Shown here: one piece after another, positions 16,831 to 25,525 of the stretch | Layout of the letters: each line of letters begins with the position of its first letter | How positions within the stretch are numbered: position 1 is the first letter of the stretch | Assembly: GCA_963825585.1 (NCBI GenBank) | Contig: CAWGTX010000001.1 | Span: 558,001 to 622,000, forward strand | Length of the DNA: 64,000 bases | Source of the DNA: JAOUGY01 sp963825585 | Lineage (GTDB): Bacteria; Actinomycetota; Acidimicrobiia; Spongiisociales; ZC4RG35 | Direction of reading: 5' to 3' | Notes under the pieces: model-generated | Told to the model about the DNA's origin: nothing | Database searches by the model: none | The model's input: only the letters and a program-made list of their open reading frames with translations | Made by a program: the position numbers and the translations under genes

Positions 16831-17808
16831 ATGAGATCTGGAGCGTTCGTACCGCAGGGATGGCGTCTCGACCTGGTCGGGATCGACAAGGCTCGGCACT
16901 GGGAGACCATGACGTCAGTGACCCAGACCATCGAGTCGACCGGCTACGAATCGGCGTGGGTGTACGACCACTTCCACACGGTGCCGGTGCCCACCCAAGA
17001 GGTCACCTACGAGGCGTGGACGCTGATGGGGGCGCTGGCAGCGGTCACCTCCACCGTCCGTCTCGGGCAGATGTGCACCTGCAACTCGTACCGACCGCCT
17101 GCATACCTCGCCAAGGTGGCGGCGACCATCGACGTCATCTCGAACGGTCGCCTCGAGATGGGGATCGGTGCCGGCTGGTACGAGGCGGAGTATCTGGGCT
17201 ACGGATACGAGTACCCGAAGGATTCGGTGCGCATCGGCCAACTCCGGGAAGCGGTCGAGATCATGCAGCGGATGTGGACCGAGGACGAGGTCCACTACTC
17301 GGGCGAGCACTACGAGCTCAAAGGTGCCATCTGTCAGCCCAAGCCGGTGCAGACACCCGGCATCCCCCTGTGGATCGCCGGCGGGGGAGAGAAGCTCACG
17401 CTGAACATCGCAGCCCGTCATGCCGCCTACACGAACTTCGGGAACACCCTCGAGGAGTTCGACCACAAGTCACAGGTGCTCGCCGGGCACTGCTCGGAGG
17501 TCGGTCGCGACTTCGACGAGATCGTGCGGTCGTCGAACTTCAACGTCGTGTGTGAGCCCACCGAAGCCGAGGTGAACGACCGGCTCGACTGGATCTACCA
17601 CCACTACTCGACATTCGTTCCCGAAGACCGGGCAGTCGGCGTCCGCAAGCTGTTCTCCCACTTCGCCGGCACCCCCGACCAGCTCATCGAGAAGTTCCGC
17701 CCCTGGGCCGACGCCGGTCTGGGCTATCTCATCGCCTACTTCGCCGAAGCGGCCCACTCGACTGCCGGGTTGGAACTGTTCGCTCGTGAGGTCGTGCCGA
17801 ATCTCTGA
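16831..17808 (+). CDS. LLM-class F420-dependent oxidoreductase
   Basis: The 325-residue protein is a luciferase-like TIM barrel of the F420-dependent type: early WETMTSVTQTIESTGYESAW, YDHFHTVPVP, then TSTVRLGQMCTCNSYR, the DVISNGRLEMGIGAGWYEAEY motif that shapes the cofactor pocket, and WIAGGGEKLTL. These enzymes transfer hydride between F420 and diverse substrates. ATG 16831 begins the conserved barrel. The upstream in-frame extension is the 7-bp repeat and is not protein-like. The fbiD gene in the same window supports F420 use. Confidence 0.9.
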   Translation: MRSGAFVPQGWRLDLVGIDKARHWETMTSVTQTIESTGYESAWVYDHFHTVPVPTQEVTYEAWTLMGALAAVTSTVRLGQMCTCNSYRPPAYLAKVAATIDVISNGRLEMGIGAGWYEAEYLGYGYEYPKDSVRIGQLREAVEIMQRMWTEDEVHYSGEHYELKGAICQPKPVQTPGIPLWIAGGGEKLTLNIAARHAAYTNFGNTLEEFDHKSQVLAGHCSEVGRDFDEIVRSSNFNVVCEPTEAEVNDRLDWIYHHYSTFVPEDRAVGVRKLFSHFAGTPDQLIEKFRPWADAGLGYLIAYFAEAAHSTAGLELFAREVVPNL

Positions 17809-17940
17809 GAGGAGAGGAAGGCGGAGGAGGGTAGAGGAAGGCGGAGGAAGGCAGAGGCCCGTTCACGTTCACCGTTGACCGTTCACCGTGGCGACCTCAT
17901 ACCGCGTGAAACCTCGAAGCCCTCGGCTCCCCACGCGAGA

Positions 17941-18080
17941 TTCGACCCCCCGCCGGTGACGCCCAGGGGGGACGCCCCCCTTTCGACCCCCCGCCGGTGA
18001 TGCCCAGGGGGGACGACCCCCCTTCGACCCCCCGCCGGTGATGCCCAGGGGGGACGACCCCCCTTCGACCCCCCGCCGGT
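17941..18080. repeat. 41-bp hairpin array, cluster A
   Basis: About three and a half units with consensus GCCCAGGGGGGACGACCCC followed by CCTTCGACCCCCCGCCGGTG. GGGGGG and CCCCCC around ACGA form a 6-bp stem. The 41-bp period is not a multiple of three. Confidence 0.8.
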
Positions 18081-18186
18081 GCTCGTGTGGAGTGCGTTCG
18101 TGCTTGGCCGGGGGTGTGGAGGTACGTGCGTTGGCTGCTGCCACGTTTCTGGGCGTTCTGCCTTCTGCGTTCTGCGTTCTGCGTTT

Positions 18187-18268
18187 GACGCCCAGGGGGG
18201 ACGACCCCCCTTCGACCCCCCGCCGGTGACGCCCAGGGGGGACGACCCCCTTCGACCCCCCGCCGGTG
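18187..18268. repeat. 41-bp hairpin array, cluster B
   Basis: Two units of the same 41-bp repeat, the second lacking one C in its C-tract. It is preceded by GCGTTCT-type 7-bp repeats and followed by the spacer shared with cluster A. Confidence 0.8.
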
Positions 18269-18420
18269 CTCGTGTGGAGTGCGTTCGTGCTTGGCCGGGG
18301 GTGTGGATGTGCTCGCGTTCAGAGTTGCCACGGGTACGACCCGACGGTTGAGGGGTCAACGGCGGCCCGGAACCCGGTTTGGGTACGTTCTCTTCTACGT
18401 TCTACGTTGTACCGCTCTGC

Positions 18421-18620
18421 CACGCCCAGGGGGGACGACCCCCCTTCGACCCCCCGCCGGTGACGCCCAGGGGGGACGACCCCCCTTCGACCCCCCGCCG
18501 GTGACGCCAGGGGGACGCGCCCCTTCGACCCCCGCCGGTGACGCCCAGGGGGGACGACCCCCTTCGACCCCCCGCCGGTGACGCCCAGGGGGGACGACCC
18601 CCCTTCGACCCCCCGCCGGT
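18421..18620. repeat. 41-bp hairpin array, cluster C
   Basis: Five units of the 41-bp repeat. The third (about 18503-18540) is shortened and altered (GGGGG and ACGCGC in place of the normal stem), and the others vary only in homopolymer length. Confidence 0.8.
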
Positions 18621-18731
18621 CCTGACGAGAACCGGATCGGGCCTGGCCGAGGGTGCAGGCCCCACCCCGCACACCGATTGCCACGTTCCAGATGCCGGGC
18701 CTCTGCCCTCCTCCGCCTTCCTCCGCCCTCC

Positions 18732-19616
18732 TCAGTCGAAGATGTCGTCGAGCTTGTCGCCGATGTCGTCGAGCACTTTGGCGATGCCGCTCTTGCGGTT
18801 CTTGCGTCGGCGGAACAGCTCGGGTGAGGCGATGCCGTCGAGGGCGCGGTCGAGACCTTTGCGAATCGACGATGCCCACGCCTTGGCGGTGATGAGGCCG
18901 GCGGAGATGCCGACGGTGGCCGTGGGGAGCGACACCATCAGGAAGTCTGCGATGTCGGATCCGGAGCCGCTGAGTGCCGCCACCGTGCCGCCGATGACGC
19001 CGAGCACGGTGGTCCCGCCGGCGATTCCGGCGGCCGTCCACGACACCACCCGGGTGTCGGCGTCCAGTTCCACCAGATGGCGGCCGTCACCGGTGTCGGT
19101 GTGGCGGTGGGTGATCGTCCTCAGACCACGAAGCGAACCGGTGCCCTGCTTGTCACCGAGGGAGAGTCGCATCTTGGTGGCCCAATGGTCGTCACGTTCC
19201 CAGGTGTACCCGGTTCCGGTCTTCGCCCTCGGTCGGAACCCTTCGGCAGCGCGCAACCAGTCGATGATGGCCTTCTCGACGGTCTCACGGTCTCCGTGGA
19301 TGACCTGACCCCCGGTGATCCGGTCTGGCGCGAACACCCGCTCCCGGAGCGACCGGCCCGGCACGTCGGCGGTGGTCTCGAGTTCCGAGACGAGGGCCGC
19401 GCTGATGTACTTCGGGTCGATGCCGAGTTCCGAGGCGATCTGATCGAGCTGCGTGCGGGTCAGCTTCTCAGGGCCGAGCTGGTCCTGGCTGTGAAGCTCG
19501 ATCGCCCGCTGCAGAACCCTTTCGGCCAGCGGCCGGCTCAGCGCGTCGAGCCGATCCATCGCTTCCGGGGAAGGCTCGGGCTCACCCGGTCGAGGTCGTT
19601 GCTGCTCGCGATCCAT
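18732..19616 (-). CDS. Uncharacterised membrane-associated protein
   Basis: The 294-residue protein is not assigned to a family I can name. Its N-terminal 75 residues form charged helices with LTRTQLDQIASELGIDPKYISAAL, a pattern seen in some bacterial signalling proteins. The middle is a polar beta-rich domain (TGYTWERDDHWATKMRLSLG), then two hydrophobic segments (about 195-215 and 222-245) and a basic, acidic-tailed end (LDDIGDKLDDIFD). The gene ends at the edge of the repeat island. Confidence 0.7.
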   Translation of the reverse strand: MDREQQRPRPGEPEPSPEAMDRLDALSRPLAERVLQRAIELHSQDQLGPEKLTRTQLDQIASELGIDPKYISAALVSELETTADVPGRSLRERVFAPDRITGGQVIHGDRETVEKAIIDWLRAAEGFRPRAKTGTGYTWERDDHWATKMRLSLGDKQGTGSLRGLRTITHRHTDTGDGRHLVELDADTRVVSWTAAGIAGGTTVLGVIGGTVAALSGSGSDIADFLMVSLPTATVGISAGLITAKAWASSIRKGLDRALDGIASPELFRRRKNRKSGIAKVLDDIGDKLDDIFD

Positions 19617-19637
19617 CGCCGCAGGATATCGCCACGG

Positions 19638-20462
19638 TCAGCGAAACCCGCCTGCCGCAACCACCGAGTCGCTGAACGCCGACATCAGCGAAGTGAGTGT
19701 CGACGTGCCTTCCGGCCCGAGCGTTTCGAGCAGGGGTGCCATGGTCCGGTCGGTGGCATCCTCGATCGACTGTCGGAGCTCGATGCCGGATGCGGTCAGC
19801 GACCAGTCGGCGTCCACCCATCCGGCGTCGATGCAGCGGTGTACGGTCGCCTCCAGCTGCTCGTCGTCCCACCCGCGCCGTTTGCGGTGAAAGCCAGCCG
19901 ACAGGTTCGAGAAGCGGCCCGCCGTCACCAGCGACTCGATCGGGCCGACCCCATGTTCGATGAGCGCGGCGACGTGCCCGTCGCCCCGGTACTCACGCAG
20001 CACGGCGATGTGGTGCCACAGGGCGAGGACGGGGTCGTGAGGGACCGGCATTGCCGCGTGGGATGAGCCGAGCGGGCGCCCGGCCACCACCAGCCCTTCG
20101 AGAGCCCGGGCCACCAGCTCGGTTGCGGCGGTTACGTCGGAGTTGTCGAACCCGCCGGGAACCAGTCGGCCGAGGGCGATCCCGACCCCGGAGATGCGGT
20201 GCTCCCACGCCTCGGAAGGCGAGATGAGCGCCCACACCCTCGGAATCGACGCCGACACGAGCGCCGGGTTGAACCCGTAGAACACGGCCGAGACCAGTTC
20301 GGCCGACCCGGCCCCCATCGGGCAGGAGCGTTGTGCGAAGTAGGCGGCCATCGGGTGCATACCGGCGTCCTCCAACTTCGGCATACGCAACTCGGAAGCG
20401 AAGTACGAGAACGAGTGGAACGGCTCGATGGCGTCGCGCAGAGCCCGGGCCGCGCTGCTCAC
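19638..20462 (-). CDS. SCO6745/SalK-family protein
   Basis: The 274-residue protein resembles the actinobacterial SCO6745 family: an N-terminal helical region with FYGFNPALVSASIPRVWALI, a middle HDPVLALWHHIAVLREYRGDGHVAAL, and a C-terminal winged-helix-like section with TASGIELRQSIEDATDR. The biochemical role of the family is unknown. GTG 20462 overlaps the USP stop as GTGA, so the two are co-translated. Confidence 0.75.
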   Translation of the reverse strand: MSSAARALRDAIEPFHSFSYFASELRMPKLEDAGMHPMAAYFAQRSCPMGAGSAELVSAVFYGFNPALVSASIPRVWALISPSEAWEHRISGVGIALGRLVPGGFDNSDVTAATELVARALEGLVVAGRPLGSSHAAMPVPHDPVLALWHHIAVLREYRGDGHVAALIEHGVGPIESLVTAGRFSNLSAGFHRKRRGWDDEQLEATVHRCIDAGWVDADWSLTASGIELRQSIEDATDRTMAPLLETLGPEGTSTLTSLMSAFSDSVVAAGGFR

Positions 20463-20896
20463 GGGACGATCAGCACCGAGCAGGGGGCGTGGTGGGCGAG
20501 TCGGTCGGCCACCGAACCCAGCATCATCCGCTCCACCAGGCCTGCACCGCGTCGGCCGATCACCAGCACGTCGGCTCCGAGTCGTTCGCACAGGGCGATG
20601 ATCACCGACGCCGGGTCGCCCAACTCGTTGACGGTCTCGAAGGTCACACCGGTGGTGTCCAGCTCGGAGACCACTCGTGACAACTCCCTGCTCCCGGACG
20701 CCACGGCCTCGGACAGTACCTCGGGGCTCGGCGGCGAACCCTCCAACCCCCACCATCCCTCGGGCGGTCTCACGACCGACACGAACGTGATCTCTGCCCC
20801 CGTGCTCCGGGCCATGTCGAGGGCCGTCCGGGCGGCGCTCACGCTCTGTTCGGATCCGTCTACGGCGGAGACGATCCTCGTCGGTTGCCAGCTCAC
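20459..20896 (-). CDS. Universal stress protein (UspA family)
   Basis: The 145-residue single-domain USP starts RIVSAVDGSEQSVSAARTAL and ends with the ATP-binding pattern GRRGAGLVERMMLGSVADRL followed by PCSVLIVP, the G-2x-G-9x-G-S signature of ATP-binding USPs. It is the first gene of a two-gene operon with the SCO6745-like gene and is divergent from serA. A second USP lies at 39813. Confidence 0.92.
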   Translation of the reverse strand: MSWQPTRIVSAVDGSEQSVSAARTALDMARSTGAEITFVSVVRPPEGWWGLEGSPPSPEVLSEAVASGSRELSRVVSELDTTGVTFETVNELGDPASVIIALCERLGADVLVIGRRGAGLVERMMLGSVADRLAHHAPCSVLIVP

Positions 20897-20997
20897 AGCC
20901 TGTCCTCCTTGAGTTCGGAGGGCCAGGGTATCGTCGCTTTGGCGACGACCCGCCGAATCATCACAATGGGTTCCTCATCAACACGGAGCGGAGCAGC

Positions 20998-22566
20998 GTG
21001 AAACCCAAGGTCGTCGTAGCCGAAACCATCGCCCAGACGGGCATCGATGCCCTGGCCGAATCGTGTGAGGTGGACATCGCGGTGGGATCCACACGCGAAG
21101 AGCTGCTGACCCGCCTGGCCGATGCGTCGGGCCTGGTGGTTCGATCCGCCACCGACGTCGACCGCGAGATGCTGCTGGCCGCCCCCATGCTCAAAGTGGT
21201 GGGCCGGGCCGGTATCGGCGTCGACAACATCGACCTCCCCACCGCCACCGAGCGGGGCGTTCTCGTGGTGAACGCCCCACACGCCAACACCATCTCGGCC
21301 GCAGAGCACACCATGGCGCTACTGCTCAGCCAGGCCCGCAGCATCCCGCAGGCCCACGCCAAGCTGGTGGCGGGCAACTGGGATCGCAAGAGCTTCCAGG
21401 GGGTCGAGCTGGCGGGCAAGACCCTCGGTGTGATCGGGCTCGGCAAGATCGGCACCCTCGTCGCCCAGCGCTGCCTCGCCTTCGGGATGAACGTGGTCGC
21501 CTACGACCCGTTCGTGTCGGCAGAACGTGCCCGACGTCTCGACGTGGAACTCGTCGAGCTCGACGACCTGTTCCCCCGGGCCGACTTCATCACCATCCAC
21601 CTGCCCAAGACCAAGGAGACCGAGGGCCTGCTCGGCAAGGACAATCTCGCCCGGTGCAAGGAGGGTGTCCGCATCGTCAACACGTCGCGTGGCGGTATCA
21701 TCGACGAGACCGCCCTCGCCGATGCCATCCGATCCGGCCATGTCGCCGGCGCCGGTATCGACGTGTTCGCCGCCGAGCCCACCACCGACAGCCCCCTGTT
21801 CGAGCTCCCGCAGGTCGTGGTGACTCCCCACCTGGGTGCGTCGACGGCCGAAGCGCAGGACAAGGCCGGAACCGACACCGCCGAAGCGGTGGCCGCCGCC
21901 CTCCGCGGCGAGCTGGTCCTCACCGCCGTCAACATCGACCTGGGACGTGAGGTGAGCGAGGACGTACAGTCGTTCCTCCTGCTCGCCGAACAACTCGGCA
22001 AGGCGTTCGTCGGTCTCACCGGGGGCATGTCCGGCCGGGTCGTCCTCAGGGCGGAAGGCCGTCTCGCCACCCAGGAGCTCCGACCGCTCAAGCTGGCGCT
22101 GCTCAAGGGCGCCCTCTCGGGGTACTCCACAGAGCCGGTCTCCTACGTGAACGCCCCGTCGATCGCCGACCAACGCGGCCTGGTGGTCGATCTCGAGTCA
22201 TCAGAGGAAGCCGAGGAGTATGTCTCGTGCCTGCGCGTCGCAGACGGCACCGCCTCACTCGCCGGCACCATGTCCCGCAAGGGCGCCATGATGGTGGAGA
22301 TCCTCGGCCACGACGTCGAGCTCCCGTTCTCAGCCCACGTCCTGATCGTCCGCAACTCCGACACGCCCGGCGTGATCGGCCGGGTCGGCACCTACCTGGG
22401 GGGACTGGGCGTCAACATCGCAAACATGGTGGTGGGCCGTTCCCGCGTGACCGGGGAGGCCGCCATGATGGGTATCAACGTCGACCAACCCCTCGGCGAC
22501 GACCAGCTCGCCGGCCTCCGCGGTCTCGAAGGGATCGAAGAAGCGCGTTACCTGGATCTCGCATGA
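20998..22566 (+). CDS. serA: D-3-phosphoglycerate dehydrogenase
   Basis: The 522-residue protein has the long actinobacterial form of SerA, which oxidises 3-phosphoglycerate to start serine synthesis. Seen are the NAD site VIGLGKIGTLVAQRC, catalytic Arg in NTSRGGIIDE, Glu in DVFAAEPT and His in TPHLGAST. These are followed by an intervening ASB domain and a C-terminal ACT domain (VRNSDTPGVIGRVGTYLG) that usually senses serine. GTG 20998 starts the conserved MKPKVVVAE sequence. The leader contains a small GTCGC/GCGAC hairpin. No riboswitch is recognised. Confidence 0.96.
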   Translation: MKPKVVVAETIAQTGIDALAESCEVDIAVGSTREELLTRLADASGLVVRSATDVDREMLLAAPMLKVVGRAGIGVDNIDLPTATERGVLVVNAPHANTISAAEHTMALLLSQARSIPQAHAKLVAGNWDRKSFQGVELAGKTLGVIGLGKIGTLVAQRCLAFGMNVVAYDPFVSAERARRLDVELVELDDLFPRADFITIHLPKTKETEGLLGKDNLARCKEGVRIVNTSRGGIIDETALADAIRSGHVAGAGIDVFAAEPTTDSPLFELPQVVVTPHLGASTAEAQDKAGTDTAEAVAAALRGELVLTAVNIDLGREVSEDVQSFLLLAEQLGKAFVGLTGGMSGRVVLRAEGRLATQELRPLKLALLKGALSGYSTEPVSYVNAPSIADQRGLVVDLESSEEAEEYVSCLRVADGTASLAGTMSRKGAMMVEILGHDVELPFSAHVLIVRNSDTPGVIGRVGTYLGGLGVNIANMVVGRSRVTGEAAMMGINVDQPLGDDQLAGLRGLEGIEEARYLDLA

Positions 22567-22628
22567 GGCAGTCGCGCTGAGGCGGTCGACGTGTGGGGCG
22601 TGGTCGCGCGTCCTCCCCTTGAGAGCCG

Positions 22629-23081
22629 CTAGGCGAGCAGCTGAACGAGCCACCCGGCGGCGAGGCCGTAGAGGCCGGCGACGAGGTCGTCGGCGGTGAC
22701 GCCGATGGAGCCGGGGAGGGCTTCGGCTCGGGCGACGCCGGGGAAGCGGCGTTTCATGATGTCGGCGGCGCGAAAGACGAGCCATCCGACGAGGGCGGCG
22801 GGCCCGGTGAGGCCGACGGTGGCGAGGAGGGCGCCGGCAGCCTCGTCGACGACGACCCAGGCGGGATCGGCGTGTTCGTCAGAGAAGGGGCGGGCGGACC
22901 ACACCGACAGTGCGGTGACCACGGCGACCGAGAGGCCCTGCGCCGGCCAGCCGAGGTCTGAGAGCGCCCACCACACGAGCATGGCGAATGCGGCTCCGAC
23001 CGTCCCGGACCCTTCGTCGGCGCCGCGCAGGCGTCGGAGGATGAGACCGGTTCCGAACCACGAGGCGACCAGGCGATGCAT
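22629..23081 (-). CDS. pgpA: Phosphatidylglycerophosphatase A
   Basis: The 150-residue polytopic protein matches PgpA, which dephosphorylates phosphatidylglycerol phosphate in the membrane. Typical elements are WFGTGLI, the DPAWVVVDEAAGALLA acidic motif, WLVFRAADIMKRRFPG..ARAEALPGSIGVTADD and the final DDLVAGLYG helix. ATG 23081 gives a complete protein; the longer open frame upstream is antisense to the S9 peptidase gene. It is divergent from that gene by 25 bp. Confidence 0.9.
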   Translation of the reverse strand: MHRLVASWFGTGLILRRLRGADEGSGTVGAAFAMLVWWALSDLGWPAQGLSVAVVTALSVWSARPFSDEHADPAWVVVDEAAGALLATVGLTGPAALVGWLVFRAADIMKRRFPGVARAEALPGSIGVTADDLVAGLYGLAAGWLVQLLA

Positions 23082-23106
23082 CGGCGAGAGGGTATACCCT
23101 GCCCGA

Positions 23107-24966
23107 GTGCAGCCGTCAGAACTCTCCCGCTTGGTAGTGCCGTCCGATCCGCGTCTCTCCGATGGGCGGGTGGCCCATGTCCGAACGCGGATCGATCTCG
23201 ACGGGGACCGGTATGTCCGTGAGATCTGGGTGGCGGAAGGTGGCGGCATCCGTCGCCTGACGGCCGGGCCGGCCGATACCGCTCCCCGCTGGTCGCTCGA
23301 CGGCACCAAGCTGGCGTTCCTCCGGTCGGTCGACACAGAGCCTGCCCAGGTGGCGGTGCTCCCGGTGGGTGGGGGTGAGGCCGAGGTGGTCACCGAATTC
23401 GACCTGGGGGTCGAGTCGCTGGAGTGGTCGCCCGACGGCACCTGGATCGCGGTCGTGGCGGTCACCTGGGCGGACGAATGGACGGGCCTCGACGACGCCG
23501 AACGCGATCGCAAGCCCCGCCGGATCACCTCCGTCCCGTACCGGTTCGACGGGAAGGGGTGGACGCACGATCGGCGCCGCCACCTGTGGCTGGTGGATCC
23601 CGGTGGTGCCATCGATCCGGTGTGTCTCACGCCCGGCGACCACGACGTTTCGTCCTTCTCCTGGGCTCCCGATGGGACCCGGCTCGCACTCATCTCGGAC
23701 CGTGACCCCCGCCACGGCCTGGTGGCCGGTACCGATGTGTGGGAGGTGACGCTCGAAAGCGAGATGACGCAGGCCGGCCCCCGCGGCGACTGGGTCGGTG
23801 TGAGCCACCGCCCTGATGGCGTCCTGCATCTCGTGGGCAACGCCGCAAGCGGCTACCCGAACCTGTCGAGCGTGTACCGGCGTGAGACCGATGGTTCGCT
23901 CTCCGATCTCACCGGTCATCTCGACCGGAGTGTCACAACGACCGGGGCCGGTGTGCGGCCGGTCTGGGTCGATTCGACGTTGCATGTGACATTGGAGGAT
24001 TCCGGGTCCGTGGGCGTGATCGCCGTCGACCAGATGGGGGGTGTGCGGCATGTGATCGACGGTCGCCGGGTGGTGTCGGGCTTCGACGTATCCGACGGAG
24101 TTGTGGCCTTCACAGCGGCAGAGGTGTCGGATCCGGGCGGGTTGTTCGTGGACGGGGTCCGGATGGACCCACCGATCGACGGCCTGGGACTGGTGGTGGC
24201 CGATCACTTCCGGGTCGATTCCAACGGGGTCGAGATCGATGTGTGGGTGATGCTGCCCGACGGCGCCGATCCGGTTCCCGTGTTGTTGAACATCCACGGC
24301 GGTCCGGCCAGTCAATACGGGTTTGGGTTCTTCGATGAGTTCCAGGTGTATGCGGGGGCCGGATACGGCGTCGTGGCCTGCAACCCGCGTGGTTCGTCGG
24401 GCAGAGGCCGGGATTTCGTGGAGTCCGTCACCGGCGACGGCTGGGGTGTCGTGGACGTGGCGGACGTGATGGCGGCCCTCGATGGTGCGCTGGCCCGCCA
24501 CCCCCGGCTCGACGCCGACCGGCTCGGCATCATGGGCGGCTCGTACGGGGGCTTCCTCACGGCGTGGATCACCTCCCGGGACGAGCGGTTCCGCTCGGCG
24601 GTCGTGGAACGGGCCCTCATCAGCTGGACCAGCTTCGCCGGCACCTCCGACATCGCCGGGGTGTTCCCGTCCGACTACACCGGTGCGTCGTATCCCGACG
24701 CCTGGCCGGTGTGGTGGGAGAAGAGCCCGCTCGCCAACGTCCACCGGGCAAGAACCCCCACCCTGGTGATCCACTCCGAGGAGGACCACCGCTGTCCGAT
24801 CGAGCAGGCGGAGCAGTACTTCACCGCCCTGCTCCGCAATGGCACGCCGGCGGAGCTTCTGCGGTTCCCGGGTGAAGGACACGAGATGTCCCGTACCGGC
24901 AAGCCCCGGCACCGTCTGGAGCGCTTCGAGGCGGTCCTCGACTGGCACGGGCGACATCTGAGCTGA
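23107..24966 (+). CDS. S9-family peptidase, second copy
   Basis: The 619-residue protein has a propeller of SPDG/APDG blades (SLDGTKLAFLRS, SPDGTWIAVVAV, APDGTRLALISD) and a hydrolase domain with HGGPASQYG, Ser in MGGSYGGFLTAW, an acidic residue in IHSEEDHRCP and His in GEGHEMSR. The RTGKPRHRLER tail is typical of acylaminoacyl-peptidase-like members. GTG 23107 is used; no signal peptide is present. It is clearly diverged from the family member at 10186, so substrate ranges may differ. Confidence 0.9.
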   Translation: MQPSELSRLVVPSDPRLSDGRVAHVRTRIDLDGDRYVREIWVAEGGGIRRLTAGPADTAPRWSLDGTKLAFLRSVDTEPAQVAVLPVGGGEAEVVTEFDLGVESLEWSPDGTWIAVVAVTWADEWTGLDDAERDRKPRRITSVPYRFDGKGWTHDRRRHLWLVDPGGAIDPVCLTPGDHDVSSFSWAPDGTRLALISDRDPRHGLVAGTDVWEVTLESEMTQAGPRGDWVGVSHRPDGVLHLVGNAASGYPNLSSVYRRETDGSLSDLTGHLDRSVTTTGAGVRPVWVDSTLHVTLEDSGSVGVIAVDQMGGVRHVIDGRRVVSGFDVSDGVVAFTAAEVSDPGGLFVDGVRMDPPIDGLGLVVADHFRVDSNGVEIDVWVMLPDGADPVPVLLNIHGGPASQYGFGFFDEFQVYAGAGYGVVACNPRGSSGRGRDFVESVTGDGWGVVDVADVMAALDGALARHPRLDADRLGIMGGSYGGFLTAWITSRDERFRSAVVERALISWTSFAGTSDIAGVFPSDYTGASYPDAWPVWWEKSPLANVHRARTPTLVIHSEEDHRCPIEQAEQYFTALLRNGTPAELLRFPGEGHEMSRTGKPRHRLERFEAVLDWHGRHLS

Positions 24967-25045
24967 TCGGACGCCGGTTCGTGTTGTCCGATTCGCGTAT
25001 CCCCGGCATGATGTGGACGACGACCCTCTTCAGGAGCGAGCACCA

Positions 25046-25525
25046 GTGGCGCAGCAGCCGAACATCGAGTTGGACCCCTCCGACCATCCCCGCGAAGGGC
25101 TCGACACCTCACCTGCTCGACGGTGGTCGCCGGCTGACAAGCCCGGTGTGATCACGGCCCCCGGTCAGGTGCCGCGCGGCAAGGGATTCGGCACCCCCGG
25201 GCCCGACACCGGCTGGGCGAAGAAAATCGTGCGTCACATGGAAGGCGACATCGACCCGGATCTGCATCATGTGCTGGTGGCGCTCATGTCGGCCCGGGCC
25301 TCGATGTTCGGGCGCGCACCGATCCCCGAGGATCTCGAGGTCGCCAAGCTCCTGTGTGGCATCGGAGAGAGTTTGCCGCTCGAGTTGTCGGCCCGGCGGA
25401 AGACCTGGCTGGCGGCGGTGCCACACGAGAAGTCGAAGGGCAAGACCGCAGTGGCCGAAGTCAACGGCGACTTGCTGCGCCAGAAACCGGCGGCGGTTCG
25501 ACACACCTTGACGCTCGGCTTGTGA
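25046..25525 (+). CDS. Conserved protein of unknown function, paired with a thioesterase
   Basis: The 159-residue protein has no family I recognise. The first half is Pro/Gly/Asp-rich and polar (LDPSDHPREGLD, TAPGQVPRGKGFGTPGP). The second half is helical with EGDIDPDLHHVLVALMSAR and ends with a basic KTWLAAVPHEKSKGK stretch. GTG 25046 is chosen for the AGGAG at 25032; a GTG at 25013 is also possible. Its stop overlaps the next gene's GTG by 4 bp, so the two proteins are probably made together. Confidence 0.7.
   Translation: MAQQPNIELDPSDHPREGLDTSPARRWSPADKPGVITAPGQVPRGKGFGTPGPDTGWAKKIVRHMEGDIDPDLHHVLVALMSARASMFGRAPIPEDLEVAKLLCGIGESLPLELSARRKTWLAAVPHEKSKGKTAVAEVNGDLLRQKPAAVRHTLTLGL

Larger units (their letters stand above)
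17806..18735. repeat. Composite repeat island (41-bp hairpin arrays, shared spacers, 7-bp repeats)
   Basis: This 0.9 kb gene-free stretch has three rounds of the same plan: a 41-bp hairpin array, a unique-looking spacer, then a 7-bp-period tract. Spacers 1 and 2 share about 40 bp starting CTCGTGTGGAGTGCG, and all three contain a TGGCCG(G/A)GGGTG-like core and TTGCCACG or similar. The 7-bp tracts are GCGTTCT-type (18154-18188), GTTCTAC-type (18384-18412) and CTCCGCC-type (18701-18735). The left edge carries AGGAAGGCGGAGG tracts (17809-17858) and GTTCACC/GTTGACC units (17861-17890). The left purine tract and right pyrimidine tract are inverted relative to each other. Open frames inside cycle through all frames and are not genes. 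Confidence 0.75.

Noticed and set aside
17883..18359. Several overlapping minus-strand frames of 90-158 codons in the repeat island
   Set aside because: They translate Gly/Pro/Arg-rich repeats in all frames because the 41-bp period is not a multiple of three and lacks stops. There is no ribosome binding site and no conserved domain.
17941..18620. Array looked at first like a CRISPR
   Set aside because: Units are contiguous or separated by shared, non-unique spacers, and GC hairpins dominate. No cas genes are nearby.
23116..24957. 613-codon open frame antisense to the second S9 peptidase
   Set aside because: Same reasoning: a shadow of a strongly coding strand, rich in His/Arg/Gly without domains.
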